DNA of 64,000 nucleotides from Clostridia bacterium. GTDB lineage: Bacteria > Bacillota > Clostridia > Caldicoprobacterales > Caldicoprobacteraceae. The translations under genes and the position numbers were made by a program. Location of the stretch: NCBI GenBank assembly GCA_017577715.1, contig PKRC01000001.1:186001-250000 (forward strand), in the 5' to 3' direction. Below, piece by piece: positions 36,549 to 44,291 of the stretch. The notes below the pieces were generated by a model, which ran no database searches, was not told the origin of the DNA, and saw only the letters and a list, made by a program, of their open reading frames with translations. Within the stretch, counting starts at the first letter, position 1. Every line of letters starts with the position of its first letter.

Positions 36549-38420
36549 TTGCCCAAGATCAATATACTGGATGAATTTACCATAAACCAAATAGCGGCCG
36601 GCGAGGTAGTCGAAAGGCCGGCTTCGGTGGTAAAGGAACTGGTAGAGAACTCTGTAGACGCGGGTAGCTCTGCCATTACCGTGGAGATAAAGGACGGCGG
36701 CATATCCTTTATCAGGGTTACCGATAACGGAGAAGGGATGGACCAGCAGGATGCTCGGATGTGCTTTGAGCGCCACGCCACCAGCAAGATCAAATCTAGC
36801 GATGACCTCTATGAGATCACTTCTCTCGGTTTTAGGGGGGAGGCGCTGGCCAGCATAGCTGCCGTCTCCCAGGTGGAGATATTCACGCGGACTCGCAATT
36901 CCTTGTCGGGTACCCATGTCATAAATCACGGCGGCAACATCATATCGGTGCAGGAAGTGGGATGCCCTGAGGGTACCACGGTAATGGTTAAAAATATATT
37001 TTACAATGCGCCGGCGCGGCTTAAATTCCTAAAGGCCCCCAAGACGGAGGCGGCATACATCAGCGATCTGGTGGCCAAGCTCATACTCGCCCATCCCGAG
37101 ATTTCCTTTCGCTATATAAATAACGGCAAGGCCGTATACCATTCCCCGGGAAATGGGGACCTGTTGTCGGCCATAATATCTGTCTATGGAAGGGAAATAA
37201 GAGAGCAGGTTATCAAGATAGAGAGGAGCGATCACAAGAGCGGTCTATCCGTCTACGGTTACTTGGGCAAGCCATCCCTTGCCAGGATGAACCGTAATCA
37301 TCAATCGTTTTTTGTCAACGGACGCTACGTAAAAAGCCCATTGCTGTCAAAAAGCCTCGAGGAAGCTCATCGCTCCTATCTGCCATTGCATCACTTCCCT
37401 TGGGCTGTCCTACATATAAGCGTACCAGCCAGTCAGGTTGACGTAAATGTGCACCCTGCCAAGACCGAGATAAGGTTCAGGCAGGAAGAAGTGGTGTACA
37501 GCCTCATATTCCAGTGGGTCAGGGAAATCCTGGATGCCCATCCGTATATTCCAGACATAAGCCATCGAGATATCCGTGGGATAAACTATTCAGATAACGA
37601 AAAGCAGGATAATGGGGAACAAGATAACGAAGAAATTCAAAACCGAGACGATGATGAATTTGACCGGCTTGATGGAAGCTCAAAAGATCTGAGATTTAAG
37701 CAAGAACAGGTGTCGTTTTTGTCAAGGCCTGAGAAGGTCAGGCATGTCTATGTGCATGATGACCGTTTTGAGCAGCAAGAGAAAAAATATGCAAATGAAG
37801 GTTTAGATAGCAAAATTTATGAGCATAATATAAATGAGTTGGTAAATTTTAAGATTGTTGGGAGAATCTTTTCGACCTATGTCATAGTGGAAAGCCAGGA
37901 TAGGGTGTTCTTTATAGACCAACACGCCGCCCATGAACGGCTGATATATGAGCAGCTAAAAAGAAACATGGCTCAGCACGATGTGGCTACACAGCAGCTA
38001 TTGCCACCGGTAATAATCCAGCTTTCCCACTATGAGCACATGCTGCTCCAGGATGCCTTGGAGGTTTTTAAGTCACTGGGGTTTGAACTGGAACCCTTTG
38101 GAGGAAACGCATGGGCGGTAAGAGGTATACCGGCTGTAGTAAGCGGGGTGAACATTAAAGAGCTGTTTTACAATGTTTTGGATCAATGGAAGGGAGAGCG
38201 GGATGCACATCTATACGTCGCCTTCAAACCGCATGACATAATGAGGATAGCATGTAAGCAGGCTGTAAAAGCTCGTGATCCACTATCGGATAGAGAGATC
38301 CTATCTCTACTTAATGATATTCAGGAACAAAAGATCCCTTTAACCTGCCCCCATGGAAGGCCTATCGTGGTAGCTATTACCAAGTACGAGCTGGAGAAAA
38401 AATTTAAGAGGATCCAGTAG
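36549..38420 (+). CDS. mutL: DNA mismatch repair endonuclease MutL
   Basis: 623 residues starting at TTG, fixed by AGGAGGGG 5 bp upstream and the family start INQIAAGEVVERPASVVKEL. GHKL ATPase domain (ENSVDAGS, DNGEGM, GFRGEALASI), an acidic linker at about 350-390, and a C-terminal endonuclease domain with DQHAAHERLIYE and CPHGRPIVV. This is the nicking type used by bacteria without MutH. Confidence 0.96.
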   Translation: MPKINILDEFTINQIAAGEVVERPASVVKELVENSVDAGSSAITVEIKDGGISFIRVTDNGEGMDQQDARMCFERHATSKIKSSDDLYEITSLGFRGEALASIAAVSQVEIFTRTRNSLSGTHVINHGGNIISVQEVGCPEGTTVMVKNIFYNAPARLKFLKAPKTEAAYISDLVAKLILAHPEISFRYINNGKAVYHSPGNGDLLSAIISVYGREIREQVIKIERSDHKSGLSVYGYLGKPSLARMNRNHQSFFVNGRYVKSPLLSKSLEEAHRSYLPLHHFPWAVLHISVPASQVDVNVHPAKTEIRFRQEEVVYSLIFQWVREILDAHPYIPDISHRDIRGINYSDNEKQDNGEQDNEEIQNRDDDEFDRLDGSSKDLRFKQEQVSFLSRPEKVRHVYVHDDRFEQQEKKYANEGLDSKIYEHNINELVNFKIVGRIFSTYVIVESQDRVFFIDQHAAHERLIYEQLKRNMAQHDVATQQLLPPVIIQLSHYEHMLLQDALEVFKSLGFELEPFGGNAWAVRGIPAVVSGVNIKELFYNVLDQWKGERDAHLYVAFKPHDIMRIACKQAVKARDPLSDREILSLLNDIQEQKIPLTCPHGRPIVVAITKYELEKKFKRIQ

Positions 38421-38434
38421 GGGGGAAGGGGGAA

Positions 38435-39406
38435 ATGGAGAAAAGGCCTTTAGTGGTGATAGTAGGGCCAACAGCTGTAGGGAAGACCAAGCTATCTATC
38501 GAGCTTGCTAAGGTTTTGAACGGGGAAATCGTCTCGGCCGACTCCATGCAGATATACAGGTATATGGATATAGGAACTGCCAAGCCTACAGTCGAAGAGC
38601 GGCAAGGAATACCCCATCACATGATAGATATCATAGATCCGGGGCAGGAATTTAGCGTAGCTGAATATCAAAGGTTGGCCACCCAGGCCATTGATGATAT
38701 TTACCGCAGAGGCAAGCTCCCCATAGTGGTGGGTGGCACAGGGCTGTACATAAAATCTTTGCTGTATCCTATGAATTTTACCGATGCTTCCTATGATCCA
38801 GAGTTCAGGAAGGAACTTCAACGCCAAGCTGAGATCATGGGGAAAGAATACCTGCACAGGAAGCTTCAGGCTGTGGATCCTAAAACGGCAGCAAGGCTTC
38901 ATCCCAACGATGTTCGCAGGGTGATCAGGGCCTTGGAAGTATATCATCTGACCGGCAAGCCCATGTCGGAATACGATCAGGGGCTGGAAAAAATGGAATA
39001 TAAATATAACGTGGCCATGATAGGGCTTACCATGGACAGGGCCAAGCTGTACCAGAGGATTAATCAGCGAGTGGATGAGATGATGAAAAAGGGGCTGCTA
39101 GATGAGGTAAAGGGAATGCTGGACAGGGGCTATACAAGGGATATGATATCCATGCAGGGCTTAGGTTATAAGGAGTTGATGGAATACCTTGAAGGCAGGG
39201 TATCGCTGGAAGAAGCCATAGACATATTGAAGCGGGAGACACGGCGATATGCTAAACGTCAGCTCACATGGTTCAGGGCACAAAAGGATATCGTATGGGT
39301 AGATGTAGACCAGTTTGAGTCCCACGAAGCCCTGGTCAAGTGGTGCTTGGATTATATAAAGGAAAAATTGAACATAAATTTCCAAAATCATCTTTTAAAC
39401 ACTTAA
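38435..39406 (+). CDS. miaA: tRNA dimethylallyltransferase
   Basis: Prenylates A37 of tRNAs reading UNN codons. 323 residues with P-loop GPTAVGKTKLS, SADSMQIYRYMDIGTAKP and the C-terminal QLTWFRAQKDIVW. The end of the gene contains the -35 region of the hfq promoter. Confidence 0.96.
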   Translation: MEKRPLVVIVGPTAVGKTKLSIELAKVLNGEIVSADSMQIYRYMDIGTAKPTVEERQGIPHHMIDIIDPGQEFSVAEYQRLATQAIDDIYRRGKLPIVVGGTGLYIKSLLYPMNFTDASYDPEFRKELQRQAEIMGKEYLHRKLQAVDPKTAARLHPNDVRRVIRALEVYHLTGKPMSEYDQGLEKMEYKYNVAMIGLTMDRAKLYQRINQRVDEMMKKGLLDEVKGMLDRGYTRDMISMQGLGYKELMEYLEGRVSLEEAIDILKRETRRYAKRQLTWFRAQKDIVWVDVDQFESHEALVKWCLDYIKEKLNINFQNHLLNT

Positions 39407-39421
39407 AAAATAGTGTATAAT
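39393..39421 (+). promoter_or_regulatory. Promoter for hfq
   Basis: TATAAT at 39416-39421 with a weak TTTTAA at 39393-39398, 17-nt spacer. It leaves an AT-rich leader of about 50 nt. Confidence 0.5.
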
Positions 39422-39479
39422 ATTAACAAAATAAGGTATAAAAATTTTACATAATTATTTTGAAGGGTGGTTAATCGAT

Positions 39480-39785
39480 ATGGCGAACAAGGTGACGATT
39501 CTTTTGCAAGATGCTTATCTCAATCAGCTGCGCAAGGAACGAATACCTGTTACTATTCATTTGATCAACGGATTTCAGCTCAAAGGGCTGATTAAGGGTT
39601 TTGACAATTTCATCATCCTGTTTGAGAGCGAAGGCAAACAGATGATGATATATAAGCATGCTGTTTCTACCGTAACCCCAGCCCGTCAGGTTATATTTAC
39701 GAGCGGCAATAATAACAACGCAACCAATAATAACGCTAACAACGCCAATAAGGAGAAATCTAATCCTTCTGAGGCCGAAAGTTGA
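39480..39785 (+). CDS. hfq: RNA chaperone Hfq with Asn-rich tail
   Basis: Sm-fold hexameric RNA chaperone. 101 residues: Sm1/Sm2 core to about residue 72 (LQDAYLNQLRKERIPVTIHL; KH motif in MMIYKHAVST), then a tail of about 28 residues dominated by Asn and Ala. The tail is encoded by AAT/AAC-rich near-repeats. Located after miaA, the usual place. Confidence 0.96.
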   Translation: MANKVTILLQDAYLNQLRKERIPVTIHLINGFQLKGLIKGFDNFIILFESEGKQMMIYKHAVSTVTPARQVIFTSGNNNNATNNNANNANKEKSNPSEAES

Positions 39786-39824
39786 TGGTTCAAATGGGCT
39801 TTGATAGTTTAGGAGTTCGAGGTG

Positions 39825-39871
39825 AAATCCTTTGGCTTTATAAGCTGTGGTGCAGCGGGGCCAAAGGGTTT
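39825..39871 (+). promoter_or_regulatory. Long hairpin between hfq and the C-S lyase
   Basis: AAATCCTTTGGC pairs with GCCAAAGGGTTT over 12 bp (one G-U), and the loop holds a smaller GCTG/CAGC hairpin. It ends 9 bp before the AAGGGGGAGA ribosome site of the lyase gene. It could end the hfq transcript or regulate the next gene. Confidence 0.5.
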
Positions 39872-39894
39872 CGTATTTTAAAGGGGGAGAAACT

Positions 39895-41202
39895 GTGGCT
39901 TTGAGCTTGAAAGGGATGCAACAGCTGTACGACGATATGGGCATACCTCAAAAGGTGACCAAATTTGTGCAAGAGGCTCATGAAGGCATAAAAGCGATGT
40001 TTGAACCAATTGATGAGCTGCGGGAGTATCATCAAGCCAGGATTTTGAAGTTTATGGGCCAGTATCAGGTTAGCCAGAGGCATTTTTATCCCTCTACCGG
40101 ATATGGATATGGGGATGAAGGAAGGGATACGCTTGATAAGCTATACGCAGCGGTATTTGGAGGGGAGGATGCTTTGGTACGCCCCCACTGGGTTTCTGGT
40201 ACTCACGTCATAAGCGATTGCCTGTTTGCCCTCACAAGGCCGGGCGATGTCATCCTGTCCATTACTGGAAAGCCGTATGATACCCTGGAACAGGTCATTG
40301 GCATGGGCAACGACCCCTCTGACGGTTCTCTAGCCGAGTGGGGAGTGGGCTATAAGCAGGTCGATTTGACCCCTCAAGGGGATATCGATATACCGACTGT
40401 GCTGTCACTGCTGGATGACCCAAGGATCAAACTGGTGTTGATACAGCGTTCAAGGGGATACAGTCTCAGGCCGTCGCTATCAGTGAAGCAAATTCAAAAG
40501 GCATTACGGGATATAAAGAGCAAGAGAAGCGACGTATTTGTGGTTGTTGACAACTGCTACGGAGAGTTTACCGAGGAGCTGGAACCGTGCCATGTGGGTG
40601 CCGACATAGCTGTGGGTTCCCTTATAAAGAACCCGGGAGGCGGATTGGCACCAACGGGAGGATATGCGGTGGGCACCAGCAGAGCTATCGAGAAGCTATC
40701 ATACCGCTTAACTTATCCGGGGACGGGTAGGGAAGTGGGATCATACGCTGCCTCTTATACGCCGTTTTATCAGGGCTTATTTCTTGCTCCCCATGTGGTG
40801 GGAGAAGCCCTAAAAGGCGCTATGCTGATGGCAAAGGCCTTTGAGAAGCTGGGATATGAGACATCGCCCAGATGGGATGAGGTGAGATACGACATAATAC
40901 AGGCGATACACTTGAGGAGTGCGGAGGAGCTCATCGCTTTCTGTCAGGCCATACAATCGGCTTCGCCGGTGGACAGCCACGTGCTTCCGTATCCCTGGGA
41001 TATGCCCGGCTATCGGCATCAAGTGATCATGGCCGCTGGTACCTTTGTCCAGGGAGCGTCCATTGAACTGAGCGCCGATGCGCCACTTAAACCTCCATAT
41101 GTGGTGTACCTGCAGGGGGGCCTCACTTATGAGCATGTAAAGCTTGCCTTAATGAAGGTGCTGGCTCAAATGTACCGTAAGGGATTTATCAGTCTCCCAT
41201 GA
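39895..41202 (+). CDS. PLP-dependent C-S lyase (methionine gamma-lyase-like, 'aluminum resistance' family)
   Basis: 435-residue fold-type I PLP enzyme of the cystathionine beta-lyase-like family annotated as aluminum resistance protein in Firmicutes. PLP Lys lies in VGSLIKNPGGGLAPTGGYAVG; RQFYPSTGYGYGDEGRDTL-like block near residue 65 is typical. GTG 39895 is chosen for AAGGGGGAGA upstream; a GTG 48 bp earlier falls inside the hairpin. The gene follows hfq in many clostridia. True substrate is uncertain. Confidence 0.88.
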   Translation: MALSLKGMQQLYDDMGIPQKVTKFVQEAHEGIKAMFEPIDELREYHQARILKFMGQYQVSQRHFYPSTGYGYGDEGRDTLDKLYAAVFGGEDALVRPHWVSGTHVISDCLFALTRPGDVILSITGKPYDTLEQVIGMGNDPSDGSLAEWGVGYKQVDLTPQGDIDIPTVLSLLDDPRIKLVLIQRSRGYSLRPSLSVKQIQKALRDIKSKRSDVFVVVDNCYGEFTEELEPCHVGADIAVGSLIKNPGGGLAPTGGYAVGTSRAIEKLSYRLTYPGTGREVGSYAASYTPFYQGLFLAPHVVGEALKGAMLMAKAFEKLGYETSPRWDEVRYDIIQAIHLRSAEELIAFCQAIQSASPVDSHVLPYPWDMPGYRHQVIMAAGTFVQGASIELSADAPLKPPYVVYLQGGLTYEHVKLALMKVLAQMYRKGFISLP

Positions 41203-41285
41203 TATAGTATAGTTTATGATATCGCTTTTTCTAATAAACTCTATAAAGCCTTTTTATGATGAATTCATCTCCACTGGATTCATTT

Positions 41286-41888
41286 TTATTTGAAAAATCG
41301 TATCACGCCTATTACTTTGCCCAAGATTGTGAGTTCACGTACTAGGATGGGGTCCATATAACGGTTCTCTGGTTGGAGCCTTATATGGTCCTTTTCTCTA
41401 TAAAATCTCTTCACGGTGGCCTCATCTCCTATGAGTGCCACTACGATATCCCCGTTTTCTGCGGTGGGCTGTTGTTTGACTATCACATAATCGCCGTCGA
41501 AAATTCCTGCCTCAATCATGCTATCGCCTTTCACCTTCAGCATGAAGACGTAGCTGTTTGGCAGTTTTTCGGCTGGAAGGGGAAAGGTATCCTCAATATT
41601 TTCTACAGCCAGTATGGGCTTGCCTGCGGTTACCTGGCCTACGATGGGAACGTTAACCACTTCTTTTGTGGTATCCTCCAATACCTCTATAGCTCGAGGC
41701 TTTGTAGGCTCTCTTCGTATAAAACCATTCTTTTCCAGCCTTTCAAGATATCCGTGCACAGTGGACGTTGACTTAATGCCCAGGCCTTCGCATATCTCGC
41801 GTACCGAGGGAGGGTATCCCTTCGTTTTAAGTTCCTTTTTGATAAATTCCAATACTTTTTGCTGTTTCTCGGTGATATTTTGGTCCAT
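41286..41888 (-). CDS. lexA: SOS repressor LexA
   Basis: 200 residues: winged-helix DNA-binding domain (KGYPPSVREICEGLGIKSTS) and the S24 autocleavage domain with Ala88-Gly89 cleavage site, Ser123 in GDSMIEAG and Lys160 in EATVKRF. Divergent from yneA across a region with three LexA-type operators, one of them on its own -35, so it should be autoregulated. Confidence 0.97.
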   Translation of the reverse strand: MDQNITEKQQKVLEFIKKELKTKGYPPSVREICEGLGIKSTSTVHGYLERLEKNGFIRREPTKPRAIEVLEDTTKEVVNVPIVGQVTAGKPILAVENIEDTFPLPAEKLPNSYVFMLKVKGDSMIEAGIFDGDYVIVKQQPTAENGDIVVALIGDEATVKRFYREKDHIRLQPENRYMDPILVRELTILGKVIGVIRFFK

Positions 41889-41929
41889 ACCTATTGCTAA
41901 ACCCCTTTCCGTGTTTGCTGGATGTCATT

Positions 41930-41969
41930 ATTATATCATGCTGGCAGCATAAAATCAAACACGTGTTCG
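41930..41969 (-). promoter_or_regulatory. lexA promoter with degenerate LexA box
   Basis: On the minus strand TTGATT (41953-41958), 17-nt spacer, TATAAT (41930-41935). The sequence CGAACACGTGTTTG (41956-41969, minus) matches the LexA box CGAAC-n4-GTTCG with two changes and overlaps the -35. Confidence 0.75.
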
Positions 41970-41989
41970 CAAATTCGCTCTTTACCTCC

Positions 41990-42045
41990 TTGACGGCGAA
42001 CATAAGTTCGTATAAAATATAAACAGAGGCACGAACATAAGTTCG
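41990..42045 (+). promoter_or_regulatory. yneA promoter with two perfect LexA boxes
   Basis: TTGACG (41990-41995), 17-nt spacer, TAAAAT (42013-42018). Two identical boxes CGAACATAAGTTCG lie at 41997-42010 (inside the spacer) and 42032-42045 (around or just after the start of transcription), 35 bp apart. Full repression by LexA is expected. Confidence 0.88.
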
Positions 42046-42073
42046 TATTCGCAAATAAGAGGAGGTAAAAGCT

Positions 42074-42391
42074 GTGTCAAGGCAAATCAGGATCAAATCC
42101 AAAACTAGGTTTTGTATATTCTTGACGGTGGTGACTGCGCTATTTGTTTTGTTGATAGCAGCCATATGGAACGGGGGAAAAGCTGCTGGCGATACGCATT
42201 GGATACAGGTAGAGATAGCTGAAGGTGATACCCTCTGGCGCATTGCGGAGCGCACCCTGCCGCCGCATACTGATATTCGGGAGTACATACGACAGATAAG
42301 GAAAGTCAACGGGCTTAAAAATTCCAACATAAGAGCAGGTCAAAAGCTGCTTATACCCATTTACGTAAGTAATGGTAATCCTCTAAACTAG
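42074..42391 (+). CDS. yneA: SOS cell-division inhibitor YneA-like LysM protein
   Basis: 105 residues: N-terminal transmembrane helix (about 13-33) and one LysM domain (VEIAEGDTLWRIAERTLPP ... AGQKLLIPI). Divergent from lexA with two LexA boxes, the same arrangement as Bacillus yneA, which delays septation during SOS. GTG start with GGAGGT 7 bp upstream. Likely acts at the outer face of the membrane. Confidence 0.9.
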   Translation: MSRQIRIKSKTRFCIFLTVVTALFVLLIAAIWNGGKAAGDTHWIQVEIAEGDTLWRIAERTLPPHTDIREYIRQIRKVNGLKNSNIRAGQKLLIPIYVSNGNPLN

Positions 42392-42413
42392 CATTTGATT
42401 CCCTGTAAAATAT

Positions 42414-42453
42414 AAAAAAGGAAAGGAGCTTTCAAACGCTCCTTTCCTTTTTT
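42414..42453. terminator. Bidirectional terminator between yneA and the tRNA-Trp 3' remnant
   Basis: 16-bp perfect stem AAAAAAGGAAAGGAGC with its complement, 8-nt loop. Read rightward it ends yneA (TTTTTT tail); read leftward it ends any transcript coming through the tRNA-Trp 3' half. It was presumably the original tRNA-Trp terminator. Confidence 0.88.
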
Positions 42454-42502
42454 GGCAGGGGAGGCAGGACTCGAACCCGCAACCAACGGTTTTGGAGACC
42501 GC
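42450..42502. repeat. Left attachment site (53-bp direct repeat, tRNA-Trp 3' part)
   Basis: Identical to 54272-54324. Holds anticodon loop to CCA of tRNA-Trp on the minus strand. By the usual logic of tRNA-targeting integrases this copy is the original chromosomal 3' end, still next to its terminator, and the right copy came with the element. Confidence 0.93.
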
Positions 42503-42578
42503 CTTTCGAGCAGTTAAGCTGCTCGCCTCCAACCCCTTGATTTAAGCGGCTTCCAGCGTCTGGAAGAAATTACCTTGA

Positions 42579-42595
42579 TGCTCGGATCGTTACCC
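42579..42595 (-). repeat. 17-bp motif copy 1 (possible integrase arm site)
   Basis: On the minus strand GGGTAACGATCCGAGCA. Related copies at 54129-54145 (plus) and 54201-54217 (minus). Consensus GGGTAWCGRTCYRAKCA. All three lie within about 200 bp of an attachment core. Confidence 0.5.
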
Positions 42596-42709
42596 TACTC
42601 GACGGTCCAACTGCCACTCGCGAGCGACTGCCTCTAAAGTGGCGCACCGTGAGAAGACCGTTTCCCGGCCAGAACCGTCCCTGCTCCTCTTCCTCCGTCG
42701 GTGATACCT

Positions 42710-42738
42710 ATTATACACTAACGGATGAAGAAGTGCAA
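42710..42738 (-). promoter_or_regulatory. Leftward promoter at element left end
   Basis: Minus strand TTGCAC (42733-42738), 17-nt spacer, TATAAT (42710-42715), beginning 3 bp... just left of the methyltransferase-like stop codon. It fires toward the attachment site and the orphan tRNA half; in an excised circle it would point through the joined site toward the integrase. Confidence 0.7.
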
Positions 42739-42740
42739 GT

Positions 42741-43331
42741 CTAATTGCCGAAGTTGAACAGCGGGTTGTACAGGTTGGCCTCCTTCCAGATGGGGGAGGC
42801 AAACGGCTCCTTCAGCTCGGCCCTGACAACGAAGGCTGGCATGTTGTATATGTGCTTGTTGACAACCAGGATTCGATATGCCTTGGGAGACGGCTCTACG
42901 CCCGCCATGATACATTCTATACCGGCGCGCATGATGCCGAAAAAGAGCCTGCCTGTGCCGGCTGATGGGTCGAAGACGACCGTTGTCCTTGATATCGAGC
43001 GTGGGATATTGTGCTGCACGTAGTCCATTACCTCGTCCAGAGTAGACCTGTGGGGCACGTAATCAAACAGGTTAAGCTTGACGGCGAGCTCGCCAAGCCA
43101 GTCCCACGGCTCCTGCTTCAGCACGGCAATGTCAAACGTGCTGTTCAATCTTGCTTCCATGTCCAGCGTGAGGGTAGGGGTGGGATAGTCGTGAGTCCCA
43201 GAGATGCGCAGCTTGTGCGCAATCCACTGGAGAAGGGCGGAGAAGCAGGCTTGTGGTTTCTTGTACCTTTCGTTCAGGATGGCATAGCATGACTCGAGCA
43301 TCTGAAACTGCGGCACCCTGTCTGCTCTCAA
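42741..43331 (-). CDS. SAM-dependent methyltransferase-like protein (N6-adenine type?)
   Basis: About 196 residues. VVFDPSAGTGRLFFGIMRAG is a motif I SAM-binding loop as in HsdM/N6-adenine methylases. The expected NPP(Y/F) catalytic motif is not present; NPLF occurs eight residues from the end, so the protein may be a truncated or inactive methylase. AAAGGAGGA (43338-43346) favours TTG 43331; the ATG at 43337 is too close to it. First gene inside the left end; target and partner specificity subunits are not seen. Confidence 0.6.
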   Translation of the reverse strand: MRADRVPQFQMLESCYAILNERYKKPQACFSALLQWIAHKLRISGTHDYPTPTLTLDMEARLNSTFDIAVLKQEPWDWLGELAVKLNLFDYVPHRSTLDEVMDYVQHNIPRSISRTTVVFDPSAGTGRLFFGIMRAGIECIMAGVEPSPKAYRILVVNKHIYNMPAFVVRAELKEPFASPIWKEANLYNPLFNFGN

Positions 43332-43389
43332 CCTCATTCCTCCTTTGTCGTTTTGTTGTTGCTTCAGCCGAGCTCTTCTCAGGCCGCAC

Positions 43390-43716
43390 TTAAACTACTT
43401 GAGCCTCTATGAGCTCTTTGCCCAGGTACCTTATCGGGATCCCGTATTGTTCTGCTGTTGCTTTTTCCATCCGACAACCCCGGCTCTGTTCCCAACCGGG
43501 ACACAACCACAATTCATCGCACATCTTGAGCAGTTCTAGGCAGAACTTCATGCCCTCCTCGTACGTGAGCACCTTGTAGAGAAAGCTGAACGTGTGTATC
43601 GGGCTGATAAATATGGTATCCTTATGCGCCTGCATGAGTCCTATTATAATCCCCTTTACACGTGCCTTATTCTCGGGAAGACCTAGGTATGGGTGGGCAA
43701 CATACACTTTCTTCAA
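43390..43716 (-). CDS. Nucleoside 2-deoxyribosyltransferase-like (DUF4406-type) protein
   Basis: 108 residues. KKVYVAHPYLG at the start and CDELWLCPGWEQSRGCRMEKATAEQYGIPI-type end (Gly-Trp-x2-Ser and the conserved Glu) match small phage proteins of the DUF4406/DUF1937 group related to nucleoside 2-deoxyribosyltransferases. TTG start with AGGGGAG upstream. It overlaps the zinc-ribbon gene by 50 bp. Possibly a nucleotide-salvage or nucleotide-altering enzyme of phage origin. Confidence 0.7.
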   Translation of the reverse strand: MKKVYVAHPYLGLPENKARVKGIIIGLMQAHKDTIFISPIHTFSFLYKVLTYEEGMKFCLELLKMCDELWLCPGWEQSRGCRMEKATAEQYGIPIRYLGKELIEAQVV

Positions 43717-43927
43717 CGGTTCTCCCCTCCTTTTGACCTTGGATTTCGGTAGGCGAGGAGATGGCGGAATCCGGACTTAAGCGGGGCTCGGACATAGTTT
43801 TCCGCAGGTCTGCGGACGCGGGCGCATCTGTTATGTCAGTCCCGCAGTGTGCACAAATCCAGCTGCCCTGTTCAATACACGCACTGTATGAGAGCTGGTT
43901 ACAGTGTGGGCAGATCTTCCTGAACAT
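43667..43927 (-). CDS. Small zinc-ribbon protein
   Basis: 86 residues with two knuckles, CPHCNQ and CAHCGTD, separated by 15 residues: a zinc ribbon. The remainder is Ser/Pro-rich and probably disordered. ATG 43927 lies 6 bp after GGAGGG; another ATG two codons upstream is too close to it. The coding region overlaps the next gene. No specific role can be read. Confidence 0.55.
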   Translation of the reverse strand: MFRKICPHCNQLSYSACIEQGSWICAHCGTDITDAPASADLRKTMSEPRLSPDSAISSPTEIQGQKEGRTVEESVCCPPIPRSSRE

Positions 43928-43962
43928 CAGCATCCCTCCATCAGGGCTCTCTCGAGCCGTGC

Positions 43963-44259
43963 TTAAGCTCCAGTCTCGACCTTTGCAAGCACTTTCGAGA
44001 CGTCTATCTCTGCTTCCTTGCACAAGGCAAGGGCTGACTGGAACGCCTTTATTACTTCATCATCTGACAGAACATCGAAGAGTGTTGCGTTTCTGTTGAC
44101 ATCGACACCCACCTCATAATAATCCGCTACCTGCTCTACTGTCATGAGTTCAGTATTCGACATCGTCACAACCTGTTTGACTTTGTCTAGAACCTCAAGC
44201 CTGGCAATTAACTTCTCCCTCAGGTCTTTATTAGTCAGCAATTGCTCAGCGGTTACCAC
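43963..44259 (-). CDS. Phage-type regulator fragment (antirepressor N-terminal-like)
   Basis: 98 residues. LIARLEVLDKVKQVVTMSNTELMTVEQVADYYEV resembles the start of phage/ICE regulators in which VADYYEV is followed by a DNA-binding region and an antirepressor domain. Here the sequence changes soon after VNRNATL and ends early, so it looks shortened. GTG 44259 has AAGGAG at 7 bp. Evidence for phage ancestry of this part of the element. Confidence 0.5.
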   Translation of the reverse strand: MVTAEQLLTNKDLREKLIARLEVLDKVKQVVTMSNTELMTVEQVADYYEVGVDVNRNATLFDVLSDDEVIKAFQSALALCKEAEIDVSKVLAKVETGA

Positions 44260-44291
44260 GAACTCACTCCTTTCCAGAAGACTGAGATGTT

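Larger units (their letters stand above)
42450..42703 (-). ncRNA. Candidate structured RNA ending in a tRNA-Trp-like 3' half
   Basis: Minus-strand unit of about 250 nt with a promoter at 42710-42738 and a terminator at 42414-42453 and no open frame of note. Successive helices in 5'-3' order: CACCG/CGGTG, GCCACT/AGTGGC, GGACCGT/ACGATCC (one mismatch), CTTCCAG/CTGGAAG with a 3-nt loop, CGAGCAG/CTGCTCG with a 5-nt loop, then the tRNA-Trp anticodon arm, T arm and CCA. AGGGG before the last new helix can pair with CCCCT of the acceptor strand. No known RNA family is recognised. Confidence 0.45.

Noticed and set aside
42450..42530. A second complete tRNA-Trp at the left end
   Set aside because: Only the 3' half is native. 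The 5' part has a 7-bp stem in place of the D arm, no GG in that loop, and only 5 acceptor pairs, so it is not a normal tRNA gene.
42503..42703. tmRNA, RNase P RNA or group I intron at the left element end
   Set aside because: No tag-peptide frame, no RNase P conserved blocks and no intron P/Q/R/S elements that I could recognise; kept only as an unassigned RNA candidate.
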